Part shown: positions 26,953 to 35,263 of the stretch, piece after piece
Layout: each line of letters starts with the position of its first letter
Position numbering within the stretch: position 1 is the stretch's first letter
From: Caulobacteraceae bacterium
GTDB lineage: Bacteria > Pseudomonadota > Alphaproteobacteria > Caulobacterales > Caulobacteraceae
Direction: 5' to 3'
Assembly (NCBI GenBank): GCA_027487945.1
Contig: JAIYCQ010000035.1
Coordinates: 1 to 45,693 of the forward strand
Length of the DNA: 45,693 nucleotides
Made by a program: the position numbers and the translations under genes
The notes under the pieces: model-generated
What the model was told of the DNA's origin: nothing
Database searches by the model: none
Seen by the model: the letters and a program-made list of their open reading frames with translations, nothing else

Positions 26953-28206
26953 TTGGCCGACATAGTCGACATCGAAGTCACACAGGTTGGCGGGCAGGGC
27001 GACGGCCTGGCCGACGGGCCCGGGGGCGGTCTGCTCTATGTGCCCCTGACGCTGGGCGGCGAGCGGGCGCGGGTGCGGATCGACGGCCAGCGGGCCGAGG
27101 TGGTCGAGCGGCTAACCTCAAACCCCGACCGGGTCGCGCCGCCTTGCCCCCACTTCGGCGTCTGTGGCGGCTGCGCGCTGCAGCACTGGGCCGCAGCTCC
27201 CTATCTGGCCTGGAAGACCGATCAGGTGCGGCTGGCGCTGTCGCGCGAGCGGATCGACACCGAAATCCTGCCCATCTTCGCCTCGCCCCCCGGCACCCGT
27301 CGCAGGCTTGCGCTGCACGCCCGTCGGGGCGGCAAGGGCGTCATCCTGCTGGGGTTCAAGGAGCGTCGAAGCTGGGCGCTGGTCGATATCGATGTCTGCA
27401 CCATCGCCGACGCTCGCCTGGCCGCCGCCTTGCCGGCCCTGCGCCGTCTGGCCGAACCGTTTCTTGAGCATCCCAAGTCGGCTCCGACCCTCCATGTCAC
27501 CTGGACCGGCGCGGGGCTGGACGTCGATGTCACCGGTGTTGAGCGCAAGAGCGGCGGTCTGTCGGCCGACGCCCGCATGCGCGCCGCCGAGGCGGCTTCC
27601 GCCGGCGACATGGCCCGGGTCAGCCTGGCCGGCGAGACCATCTATGGCGCGCGCCTGCCTGTGGTGAAGCTCGGCGACGCCATCGTCACCCTTCCCGCCG
27701 GGGCGTTCCTGCAGGCCGTTCCGGTCGCCGAGGCGGCCATGGCGCAGATCGCCTGCGAGGCCGTGGCGGGCGCGAACCGCATCGCCGACCTCTATTGCGG
27801 CGTCGGCACCTTCACCTTTCCGCTCGCCCGGATCGCGCCCGTGCTGGCGGCAGACTCCTCGGCTCCCGCCATCACCGCCCTGAAGGCCGGCATCGCCACC
27901 GCGCCGGGCCTCAAGCCCATCACCGCCGAGGCGCGGGACCTGGCCCGCCGGCCGGTGCTGGCGCCGGAGCTGGCGAAGGTCGATGCCGTGGTCTTCGATC
28001 CGCCCCGCGCCGGCGCGCTGGAGCAGACGCGGGAGATCGCGCTCAGCAAGGTGGCGCGGGTGGTAGGCGTCTCCTGCAATCCGCAGACCTTCGCCCGCGA
28101 CGCCCGGGTGCTGATCGAGGCGGGCTTCACCCTGACGTCCGTGAGGCCGATAGACCAGTTCCTGTGGTCGCCGCACGTCGAGCTGGTCGGGGTCTTCACC
28201 CGCTAG
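26953..28206 (+). CDS. rlmD: 23S rRNA (uracil-C5)-methyltransferase, RlmD/TrmA family
   Basis: A 417-residue iron-sulfur methyltransferase. An N-terminal TRAM-like region (VDIEVTQVGGQGDGLA) is followed by the cluster motif CPHFGVCGGCALQHW with Cys 65, 71 and 74. The SAM motif is IADLYCGVGTFTFPLA, VVFDPPRAGAL is the substrate-side motif, and VSCNPQTFARD carries the nucleophilic Cys (about residue 375). The start is TTG at 26953, supported by GGAG 7 bases upstream and by the usual short leader before the TRAM region. Whether the target is U1939 or another uracil cannot be told from sequence alone. Confidence 0.9.
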   Translation: MADIVDIEVTQVGGQGDGLADGPGGGLLYVPLTLGGERARVRIDGQRAEVVERLTSNPDRVAPPCPHFGVCGGCALQHWAAAPYLAWKTDQVRLALSRERIDTEILPIFASPPGTRRRLALHARRGGKGVILLGFKERRSWALVDIDVCTIADARLAAALPALRRLAEPFLEHPKSAPTLHVTWTGAGLDVDVTGVERKSGGLSADARMRAAEAASAGDMARVSLAGETIYGARLPVVKLGDAIVTLPAGAFLQAVPVAEAAMAQIACEAVAGANRIADLYCGVGTFTFPLARIAPVLAADSSAPAITALKAGIATAPGLKPITAEARDLARRPVLAPELAKVDAVVFDPPRAGALEQTREIALSKVARVVGVSCNPQTFARDARVLIEAGFTLTSVRPIDQFLWSPHVELVGVFTR

Positions 28207-28218
28207 CGGCCGGGGAGA

Positions 28219-28671
28219 TCAGGGCCAGACGGGCGTGTAGCCGAGGGCGATGGCTGCATCGATCACGCCCTTCAGGTCCGGGCGGGTCCAGCCGCCCGAC
28301 GCGTTGACCACCCTGTCCTGGCAGACATTGACCATCAGGGAGTCGCCGATCGATCCGGGCGGAGCGGTATTCGTGCCCGACTTTCCCGGGATCGGAGTTC
28401 CGAGGATCAGGGTCTTGCCGACCAGACGTTGGTCTACCTCCTCATAGGTGCGCATGTCGCAGTTGTAGCGAACCGTGAACACGACGGGCTGACGACCTTT
28501 GATCACGTACAGATTCCGGGCCGTCCGGATTGCGCCGTAGCGCTCGATCGAGCCGCGATCGATCACGGCCAGGATGTTCGCGTTGGCGTCCAGCGCCATC
28601 CATGGGTCGGCCAGCGCCGGCGTTGCGGACAGGGCCAGGATGGCCGTGGCGGCGAGTGTTCGGGGCGTCAT
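28219..28671 (-). CDS. Small exported protein, surface-adhesin E-like
   Basis: A 150-residue protein with a signal peptide cut near ALA before DPWMALD. The mature part (ILAVIDRGSIERYGAIRTARNLYVIKG, then FTVRYNCDMRTYEEVDQRLVG) resembles the surface-adhesin protein E-type domain that occurs in many proteobacterial secreted proteins. Two Cys (in YNCDM and NVCQD) could form a disulfide. I cannot assign a function. It converges on rlmD with 12 bases between stops. Confidence 0.65.
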   Translation of the reverse strand: MTPRTLAATAILALSATPALADPWMALDANANILAVIDRGSIERYGAIRTARNLYVIKGRQPVVFTVRYNCDMRTYEEVDQRLVGKTLILGTPIPGKSGTNTAPPGSIGDSLMVNVCQDRVVNASGGWTRPDLKGVIDAAIALGYTPVWP

Positions 28672-28700
28672 TGTTTACCTCCTGAAGGCTTCAAGAGGCT

Positions 28701-28729
28701 GGGGCTGGCGGCGCTGCGCCGCCAGCCCC
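28701..28729. terminator. Strong hairpin, possible bidirectional terminator
   Basis: GGGGCTGGCGGCG, a 3-base loop, CGCCGCCAGCCCC: a perfect 13-bp stem. No good T-run follows on either strand. It lies between the small exported protein and the radical SAM gene, both on the minus strand. Confidence 0.5.
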
Positions 28730-28740
28730 GAAAAGGGGGA

Positions 28741-29820
28741 TCACCCGAACAGCAGCTCCATCTGGTCGCCGGCGCGGGGCGGGACACGGAACTGTCCGTC
28801 GTCGAGCGTCCGGCGTGGCTGGTCGAGGCCATAGCGCGCCCGCGCCGCCGCGAACCGGCGGGCGATCAGGTCGGCGACCGGGCCGGCTCCCCGCTGCCGC
28901 TCGCCCCAGGCGGCGACATAGTCCTTGCCGCCGCGTGTCTGACGGATCAGCGACATCACGCGAGACGCCCGGGCGGGATGGTCGCTGGCCAGCCACTGCT
29001 GGAAGAGGTCGCTGATCTCCAGCGGCAGCCGCACGAGCACATAGCCTGCGCCGGTGGCGCCCGCCGCCGCCGCGGCCTCGAGGACGGCCTCCAGCTCGTG
29101 GTCATTGAGGCCCGGGATCACCGGCGCGAACATTACGGTCACGGGGCAGCCCGCATCGACCAGCCGGCGCACGGCCTCGAGCCGCCGCTGGGGCGTGGCG
29201 GCGCGAGGCTCCATGCTCCGCGCCAGTTTGCGGTCCAGGGTGGTGATGGAGATCGCCGCGCTCGCGAGGCCGGACCTGCCCATCTCCCCGAGAATGTCGG
29301 CGTCGCGGGTGATCAGGTTGGACTTGGTGATGATGCTCAGCGGGTGGCGGAAAGCCTGCAGCACCTCGAGGACCTGGCGGGTGACCCGCAGCTTCCGCTC
29401 GATCGGCTGGTAGGGGTCGGTGTCGGCGCCGACCTGGATGCGGCGGGGCCGGTATCCCTTCTTCGAAAGCTCTGCCGTCAGCAGGCCAGCCGCCTCCGGC
29501 TTGAAGAACAGCCGGCTCTCGAAGTCGAGGCCCGGAGAGAGTCCCAGGTAGGCGTGGGCCGGGCGGGCGAAGCAGTAGATGCAGCCGTGCTCGCAGCCCC
29601 GGTAGGGGTTGATCGAACGGTCGAAATGGATGTCGGGACTGCTGTTGCGGGCGATGATGGTCCTGGCCATATCCGGCAGGATCGTCGTGGACAGCTGCGC
29701 CGGCTCGGCATCGTCGAGAGTCCAGCCGTCATCGAACGCCTCCCGCTCGGCGGCGACGAAGCGGCTGGTCGCGTTGCTGCGGGCGCCACGGCCCTTGGCG
29801 ACAGGCGGAGAGGACGACAT
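28741..29820 (-). CDS. PA0069-family radical SAM protein (SplB-like)
   Basis: A 359-residue radical SAM protein. The cluster motif CEHGCIYC (Cys 76, 80 and 83; CX3CX2C) follows SINPYRG. The SAM-binding barrel continues with IQVGADTDPYQPIERKLRVTRQ and ITTLDRKLARSMEPRAATPQRRLEA, which are diagnostic of the PA0069/COG1533 group related to spore photoproduct lyase. The function of this group is not established. The C-terminal part has basic residues and ends GDQMELLFG. The ATG at 29820 is 24 bases from a LexA-type box, so the gene may be damage-inducible. A glycosyltransferase gene diverges upstream. Confidence 0.9.
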   Translation of the reverse strand: MSSSPPVAKGRGARSNATSRFVAAEREAFDDGWTLDDAEPAQLSTTILPDMARTIIARNSSPDIHFDRSINPYRGCEHGCIYCFARPAHAYLGLSPGLDFESRLFFKPEAAGLLTAELSKKGYRPRRIQVGADTDPYQPIERKLRVTRQVLEVLQAFRHPLSIITKSNLITRDADILGEMGRSGLASAAISITTLDRKLARSMEPRAATPQRRLEAVRRLVDAGCPVTVMFAPVIPGLNDHELEAVLEAAAAAGATGAGYVLVRLPLEISDLFQQWLASDHPARASRVMSLIRQTRGGKDYVAAWGERQRGAGPVADLIARRFAAARARYGLDQPRRTLDDGQFRVPPRAGDQMELLFG

Positions 29821-29843
29821 GGCGACAGTTTATCGTCGCGTGG

Positions 29844-29858
29844 GAACATAACAAGAAC
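29844..29858 (-). promoter_or_regulatory. LexA-type (SOS) box upstream of the radical SAM gene
   Basis: On the minus strand GTTCTTGTTATGTTC, an exact GTTC-N7-GTTC. It is 24 bases before the radical SAM start and 39 bases before the divergent glycosyltransferase start, so it could control either or both. Confidence 0.7.
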
Positions 29859-29896
29859 AAGTTGACCGGTCCGGCACGCGGGGGCCTAAGGGCCGG

Positions 29897-30367
29897 ATGA
29901 TCAGCGTCATCGTGCCTACCCGTGATTCCGCCGCCGTACTGGGGCCCTGTCTGTCTGCGCTGGTCCCTGCCGCTGTCAGCGGTCTTGTGCGGGAGGTCAT
30001 CCTGGCGGACGGCGGCTCGGGCGACTCGACCTTCGCCATTGCCGAGGACGCGGGGGCCCGGGTCGTGGCGGGAGATATTGCGGCGGCGGTGGCGACGGCG
30101 AAGGGCGATTGGCTGCTGCTTCTTCCGCCGACGAGTCGCCTCGAGCCCGGCTGGGACGCCGAGACCAGCCACCACATCAACCGGTTCACCGGCCGCTCGG
30201 CCTGCTACAGGCTGGCCGTCGACGCGGGCGGTCCGCTGGCCCGGCTGCGCGAATGGCGGGCGGGGCTTGGCGCGCCGACCGCGGCCCACGGGCTCCTGGT
30301 CGAGCGATCGCGTTTCGGGGCGGCGGGCGCCCCGCGACGGCTCGGCGCGAGGGTCTTTGTGGCCTGA
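29897..30367 (+). CDS. Short family 2-type glycosyltransferase
   Basis: A 156-residue protein with the GT-A opening MISVIVPTRDSAAVLGPCLSAL, EVILADGGSGDSTFAIAE (about 36-53) and AKGDWLLLLPPTSRLEPGWD (about 67-86). In place of the usual DxD motif it reads PPTS. The protein is shorter than typical family 2 enzymes (about 220 or more) and resembles the TIGR04283-type, so activity is uncertain. The second half is rich in Arg and Gly. The divergent radical SAM gene and a LexA-type box lie upstream; the stop is 1 base from the convergent lytic transglycosylase stop. Confidence 0.72.
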   Translation: MISVIVPTRDSAAVLGPCLSALVPAAVSGLVREVILADGGSGDSTFAIAEDAGARVVAGDIAAAVATAKGDWLLLLPPTSRLEPGWDAETSHHINRFTGRSACYRLAVDAGGPLARLREWRAGLGAPTAAHGLLVERSRFGAAGAPRRLGARVFVA

Positions 30368-30368
30368 G

Positions 30369-32027
30369 CTAGCGATCCAGCCGGATGTCGATGATCGGCT
30401 CGCCCCGGGCGAGCGCGTCGAGCGTGTTCGTGTCGCGACCGAACTTGCGCCGGTAGGTCCAGTAGGCCGTCATGACCTTCTCGACATAGTCGCGGGTCTC
30501 CAGCGCGGGCAGGCTTTCGACCACCAGCAGCGTGTCGGCTTCCGGCCCGACCTTCTTGAGCGTGTTCAGCACCGTGCCGGCGCCGGCATTGTAGGCGGCG
30601 ACCGCGCGCAGCACGTCGTAACCTTCCGGCCCGCCGCCGAGCCCGCGCTCCATCAGCCAGGTGAAGTAGTCCTGCCCGACCCGAAGGTTGGTAGGGCCGT
30701 CGAGCAGGGGCATGGGGTTGAGGATCAGATGGTCGTCGCCTGCGGCGCGGGCGGCGGCCACGGGCCGCACCTGCATCAGTCCCATCGCCCCGGCGCCGGA
30801 CACCGCGTAGGCGTTGAAGCCGCTCTCCTTCCAGACCAGTGCGTAGACCAGCGCCTTGTCCAGGGTCCAGCCGCCGGCCGGATGCAGTTCGGGCGCGGGA
30901 TAGTCCGTCGGCGGCCGTCGGCGGGGCGCGGGCGCGGGCGGGCGCACGGACAGGGCCGGCGTGGTGTCAGCCGCCGTGGTGAGCGGAGCGTTGAGAGCGA
31001 GGATCAGCGCCTCCCACTGCCGGCGCTCGGCGGCGTTCCTCGCCGTGGCGAGTCCGGCGCGAAGTTCCAGGCCCGCTTCGGTCTGTCGGCCGACCTGCAT
31101 CAGGGCGGCGGCGCGGCGGGCGCGGGCGTTGGTCTTCAGGAAGGGGCTGACGTCGGCCACGGCCGGCGCGGCGATCATCGGCGCTGTGGAGGCGCGGATG
31201 AGCAGGGGTGGGGCGGGGCGCGCGCGCCCGGAGTCCAGCGCGCCCAGGCGGGCGCCGTCGAGCTCCAGCGCCCGCTGCGCGATCATGCCGTAGAAGCTGT
31301 GCGGGGTCTTCGCCGCCATACGCAGGAAGGCGGTGGCCTGCCCGGCGTCGCCGAGGGCGCGCGAGGCCCGCGCGGCCCAGAAGGCGCCCCCGGCCCTGAG
31401 CCACTCGTCCTCCGTCTCGTCGAGGGCGACGGCGCGGAAGAAGCCGCGCGCCTCCTCGTATCGCCCCAGCCGCCAGGCGGCGAGGCCGGCGATCCAGGCG
31501 TTGCCCGCCGGCGGGGCGAGCGCCAGAGCGCGGGCGGCGTCTCCGGAATAGTAGGCCTCGCGCGCGGCGCGGTCGCGGTCGGGGCCGGCCGGTCCGCCAG
31601 CCAGCGCGGCGGCGCTCTCGACGCGGGCCCAGGTGCGGCTGATATCCAGAAAGGCGGGCGCCTTCGGATCCGGCGCTCCCGCCGGCTTGCGCTTCAGCGC
31701 CAGGGCGTAGATCCGCTCCGCGCCGGGCAGGTCCCCGTAGGTCTTCAGCCAGGCGGTGAGCTCGTCGTACTCGGCGCGATAGGCGGTGGGATGCATCAGC
31801 CGGACAAAGGCGACATGACCGGCCAGGCTCTTGTCCCGGGTGCGTCCGAGGCTCGTCTCGGCGGCGGCGAAATCGCCGCGGGTGGTGGCGGCGAAAGCCT
31901 CGCGATAGGCCCGCTCGTCGGTGGGGGACAGGACGTCGGTCCCGGCGGCGCGGGCCGGTGCGGCCCCGAGGACCGTCATCAACGCCACGGCCACGGCCAT
32001 GACCAGCGCTCGTACGCCTGCCGTCAT
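30369..32027 (-). CDS. Soluble lytic murein transglycosylase (Slt70-like)
   Basis: A 552-residue exported protein. A signal peptide (about 1-27) is followed by an all-helical superhelix with repeats such as AAETSLGRTRDKSLAGHVAF. A C-terminal lysozyme-like SLT domain contains VYALVWKESGFNAYAVSGAG, with the catalytic Glu at about residue 400, then GAMGLMQVRPV and VAAYNAGAGTVLNTLKKVG. It cleaves peptidoglycan to 1,6-anhydromuropeptides, for remodelling or recycling. The SLT Glu-Ser pair and GLMQ motif are intact, so the enzyme should be active. Upstream 200 bases are non-coding. Confidence 0.93.
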   Translation of the reverse strand: MTAGVRALVMAVAVALMTVLGAAPARAAGTDVLSPTDERAYREAFAATTRGDFAAAETSLGRTRDKSLAGHVAFVRLMHPTAYRAEYDELTAWLKTYGDLPGAERIYALALKRKPAGAPDPKAPAFLDISRTWARVESAAALAGGPAGPDRDRAAREAYYSGDAARALALAPPAGNAWIAGLAAWRLGRYEEARGFFRAVALDETEDEWLRAGGAFWAARASRALGDAGQATAFLRMAAKTPHSFYGMIAQRALELDGARLGALDSGRARPAPPLLIRASTAPMIAAPAVADVSPFLKTNARARRAAALMQVGRQTEAGLELRAGLATARNAAERRQWEALILALNAPLTTAADTTPALSVRPPAPAPRRRPPTDYPAPELHPAGGWTLDKALVYALVWKESGFNAYAVSGAGAMGLMQVRPVAAARAAGDDHLILNPMPLLDGPTNLRVGQDYFTWLMERGLGGGPEGYDVLRAVAAYNAGAGTVLNTLKKVGPEADTLLVVESLPALETRDYVEKVMTAYWTYRRKFGRDTNTLDALARGEPIIDIRLDR

Positions 32028-32227
32028 GCTGCTGTTCGCGCGGCCCGTCGGATCGGGTCAGCGCGGTCCTTCGCCACTGAGGCGCGGACCCTAGGGCCAG
32101 TGTTGGCCCGGGGGAAGGGGTTTCGCGCACGGCGGGCGGTCGAGCCGTCGGGGTGGTTGCGATCAGGCCCGTCGAGGGTCATACGGGCGCAATGGCGCCC
32201 GGTCAGCAGGGCCGAGGCGGAGCGGCG

Positions 32228-32926
32228 ATGGTCATGCAAGGCGCGTGGAGCGGTGTGATCCTGGGCCTGGCCCTCGCGCTGGCTACGCCTGCGCTCGCTC
32301 TGGCGCCGGAGGACCTGCAGCGCTGGGCCACCATCAACGCCGCCGCGCCTGCGCCGGAGACCGAAGCGGCCCGGCAGGCCATCGCGGCGGCGCAGTCCGA
32401 CTGCCCCCCTGACGGCGCCACCCTTGGAGTCATCGCGCCGGTCACGGCCTGGCCCCGCGTCGACGCCGCCATCACGGAGGGCCGGCTGGTCAATGCCTGG
32501 GCGGTGACCATCCAGCGGACGGCCTGCCCGGAGGCGCAGGCCTTCGCGCGCTACATCCTGATGCGCGATCCTTCCGGCGGCCTGAGCGCGCAGATGGTTC
32601 ATGTGGGCCGGTCCCATGTCGATCTCGACAGCATGGCCGGCGGGGCGATGACCAAGGCGATGCGCACGGCGGGCGCCGCGGCGGCCCGTGACATCCCCGG
32701 CTGCTCGGCCGAGCTGGTGGCCCGCACCGGCGCCCTGGCCCGTATCGACATGCTCGACGACGCGACGATCGGACCCGACCGCTACGGTCTGAGGGACAGC
32801 GGGACCTGGCGAGAGGCCTGGGTGTTCGGCATCTGCGGCCGCACCCTGACCGTCACCATGGACTTTGAGGCCACCCCCGACGGGCTCAAGGCGACTCCCG
32901 CGCCCTGGGCCGCCCTCGCGCGCTGA
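32228..32926 (+). CDS. Exported protein of unknown function
   Basis: A 232-residue protein with a signal peptide (MVMQGAWSGVILGLALALA, cleavage near PALALA). The mature part contains VTIQRTACPEAQAFARYILM, SAQMVHVGRSHVDLDSMAGG and SGTWREAWVFGICGRTLTVT. Five or so Cys are spread through the chain and could form disulfides. I do not recognise the family; similar uncharacterised proteins occur in Caulobacterales. GGCGGAG at 32217 is the ribosome-binding site and sets the start at ATG 32228. Separate from the divergent lytic transglycosylase; monocistronic. Confidence 0.75.
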   Translation: MVMQGAWSGVILGLALALATPALALAPEDLQRWATINAAAPAPETEAARQAIAAAQSDCPPDGATLGVIAPVTAWPRVDAAITEGRLVNAWAVTIQRTACPEAQAFARYILMRDPSGGLSAQMVHVGRSHVDLDSMAGGAMTKAMRTAGAAAARDIPGCSAELVARTGALARIDMLDDATIGPDRYGLRDSGTWREAWVFGICGRTLTVTMDFEATPDGLKATPAPWAALAR

Positions 32927-33023
32927 CCGTCAGCTTAGCTGGGGCGCCCTTTCAGCAAGCATCGCTAGGCGCCGGCGGTTCGGGTCCTCTATGACAACGC
33001 TCTCGCATTCCCGGAGCCTGCCC

Positions 33024-34124
33024 ATGACCGACGCCTCGCTGTTCACGCCGCTGACCTTCGCCCATGGCCCGGCGATGAAGAACCGGCTGATGCTGGCGCC
33101 GCTGACCAACACCCAGAGCCATCCGGACGGCAGGCTGTCGGACGAGGAGTTCCGCTGGCTGACGATGCGGGCGGAGGGCGGCTTTGGCCTGACCATGACC
33201 TGCGCCGCTCACGTCCAGCGCATCGGCCAGGGCTTTCCCGGCCAGCTGGGCGCCTGGTCGGACGACCATATCGAGGGCCTGACCCGGCTGGCGGCGGCCA
33301 TCAAGGCGCAGGGCAGCGTGGCGGTGGTCCAGCTGCATCATGCCGGCATGCGCTCGCCGGCCGAGCTGATCGGCGAGGCGCCTGTCTGCCCGTCCGACAA
33401 TGACGAGTTCAAGGCCCGCGCCCTGACCGGGGCCGAGGTCGAGCAGCTGGTGGCGGACTTCATCGCCGGCGCCGTGCGCAGCCAGAAGGCCGGTTTCGAC
33501 GGCGTCGAGATCCACGGCGCCCACGGCTACATCCTGGCCCAGTTCCTCAGCCCTGAAGTGAACCTGCGCACCGACCAGTGGGGCGGCTCGGCCGCTAACC
33601 GCAACCGCATCGTCATCGACATCCTCAAGGGCGTGCGCGCCGCCTGCGGCGAGGATTTCCAGATCGGCCTGCGCCTGTCGCCGGAGCGGTTCGGCATCGT
33701 GCTGGCCGAGTGCCGGGATCTGGCCCAGCAGCTGATGACCGAAGGCCTGATCGACTACCTCGACATGTCCCTGTGGGACGTGCGCAAGGCGCCGATGGAC
33801 GAGGCCTTCGCCGGCCAGAGCCTGATCAGCGTGTTCACGGGCCTCGACCGCGGCGATGTGCGCCTGGGCGTGGCCGGCAAGGTGATGGCGCGGACCGACG
33901 CCGAATGGTGCCTGGAGCAGGGCTGCGACTTCGTGCTGATCGGTCGCGGCGCCATCCTGCACCACGACTGGCCCAACCTGGCCGCCGCCGACCCCGACTT
34001 CCGCCCCATCGCCCTGCCGGTCACGCGTGAGCACCTGCAGCGCGAAGGCCTCAGCGACCGCTTCGTCACCTATATGCAGGCCTGGAAGGGCTTCGTTGCC
34101 GAGGACGAGGCGGTCGGGGCCTAG
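33024..34124 (+). CDS. NADH:flavin oxidoreductase, old yellow enzyme family
   Basis: A 366-residue FMN-dependent TIM-barrel enzyme. FMN and active-site segments are MLAPLTNTQSHPDGR (about 23-37), VVQLHHAGMRSPAEL and the diagnostic GVEIHGAHGYILAQFLSPEVN followed by LRTDQWGGSAANR. The terminal GCDFVLIGRGAILHHDW carries the phosphate-binding loop. These enzymes reduce activated alkenes or related compounds; the substrate is unknown. GGAG at 33013-33016 sets the start ATG at 33024; the in-frame start at 32991 is less likely. Its stop shares CTAG with the convergent gene. Confidence 0.92.
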   Translation: MTDASLFTPLTFAHGPAMKNRLMLAPLTNTQSHPDGRLSDEEFRWLTMRAEGGFGLTMTCAAHVQRIGQGFPGQLGAWSDDHIEGLTRLAAAIKAQGSVAVVQLHHAGMRSPAELIGEAPVCPSDNDEFKARALTGAEVEQLVADFIAGAVRSQKAGFDGVEIHGAHGYILAQFLSPEVNLRTDQWGGSAANRNRIVIDILKGVRAACGEDFQIGLRLSPERFGIVLAECRDLAQQLMTEGLIDYLDMSLWDVRKAPMDEAFAGQSLISVFTGLDRGDVRLGVAGKVMARTDAEWCLEQGCDFVLIGRGAILHHDWPNLAAADPDFRPIALPVTREHLQREGLSDRFVTYMQAWKGFVAEDEAVGA

Positions 34125-35263
34125 GGGGCCTTCGCCGGGCTCCAGTCGTAGAGCTGGGCCCTGAACGGGCGGCCGAAGATGTCGGTGGCCGGGGCGAACG
34201 GGCCATTGGCGCGGACGGCGGCGCAGGCGGCGACATCGCCGGCGTCGGTTCCCGAGGACGTCTCGATCGTGCAGCGGGAAACCGCCCCGGACGGTTCAAC
34301 CATGACGTTGAGCCGCACCCGGTCGAGGGCCTCGGCGGGCAGGGCCGCGACCACCGCCGCCCGGGCCGCCTGGCTCGCAACCGGCCGACCGCTCCATTTT
34401 TGGACCGGCAGCAGGGCGCGGGGCTTGCCGCCCGACAGCACGAAGTGGAGCTGTATGCGGCGCTGCCAGGGCTTTTCAAACTTCGAGACGTCGTAGCGCC
34501 CCTTCGCCGCCGCCTTGCAGGCGCGGGCGTCGAAGGCGGCGTCGCCGGAGGACTTCACGATGCGGCAGGGCTGTCTCGGGTCTTCCGGCGCATACTCGAT
34601 GCCGGCCCAGGGCTCAGACCGCGCCTCTGCAGAGGTCGGGCCGCCGGGCAGCAGGTCGAGCTTTTGGACCGTGGCCAGCTGGCTGTCCCAGGAGGGCGGC
34701 CACTGCCCCCCGGGCGGCGGCGGCGCGGGAGATGGCGCGCCGACCACCACCAGACGGGTTTGCGGGGCGAAGCTGCGACCGACATTGATCGACAGGATGA
34801 AGCGGTCCGTCACCGGCGCGCCGGCATCGTCGATCGCCGGCTTCAGTCGCGCGCGTCCGGCGATCCGCTCGCAAAGACCCTCGAAAAGCCGCGCCTCGCC
34901 GTAGGGCTGGAAAAGCTCGCAGGCGGAGACGCGGCCTGTGGGTTCAATGGTCAGCTTCGCCGCCACGTTGCCCGAGCTTGTGGTCCCTGCCGCCACCAGC
35001 ATGACCAGGGGATCACTGTCCGGCATCCAGTCGCTGACCGGACTGACGGCGGTCGCGCGGCGTAGCGGCCGGGCCTCGCCGGCTGCGAGATACTCCGGAT
35101 AGCCATAGAGAGTGACGACCGGATAGGTCTTCGGCATGGGGCGGGGCGCGGCGGCGACCGGCGGTGTCTGGGCCAAGGCGATGGTCGCGGCCATCAGAGT
35201 CGCGGCGCCCGACAGGATCCAGAGTTCCAGTCGCTTCATGGCCGGCATTCTCACTCTCGTCAT
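34121..35263 (-). CDS. Exported protein with two TonB-C-like domains
   Basis: About 380 residues. A signal peptide or anchor (ILSGAATLMAATIALAQ) is followed by two copies of a TonB C-terminal-like module. The first is KLTIEPTGRVSACELFQPYG to RARLKPAIDDAGAPV; the second is NVMVEPSGAVSRCTIETSSG to GPFAPATDIFGRP. Both show the Cys-Cys pair and PA.D..G pattern of that fold. No cytosolic TonB transmembrane-proline region is obvious. The ATG at 35263 overlaps the stop of the uracil-DNA glycosylase gene (ATGA), suggesting coupled translation; ATG 35248 or 35239 are alternatives. Function unknown. Confidence 0.75.
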   Translation of the reverse strand: MTRVRMPAMKRLELWILSGAATLMAATIALAQTPPVAAAPRPMPKTYPVVTLYGYPEYLAAGEARPLRRATAVSPVSDWMPDSDPLVMLVAAGTTSSGNVAAKLTIEPTGRVSACELFQPYGEARLFEGLCERIAGRARLKPAIDDAGAPVTDRFILSINVGRSFAPQTRLVVVGAPSPAPPPPGGQWPPSWDSQLATVQKLDLLPGGPTSAEARSEPWAGIEYAPEDPRQPCRIVKSSGDAAFDARACKAAAKGRYDVSKFEKPWQRRIQLHFVLSGGKPRALLPVQKWSGRPVASQAARAAVVAALPAEALDRVRLNVMVEPSGAVSRCTIETSSGTDAGDVAACAAVRANGPFAPATDIFGRPFRAQLYDWSPAKAP

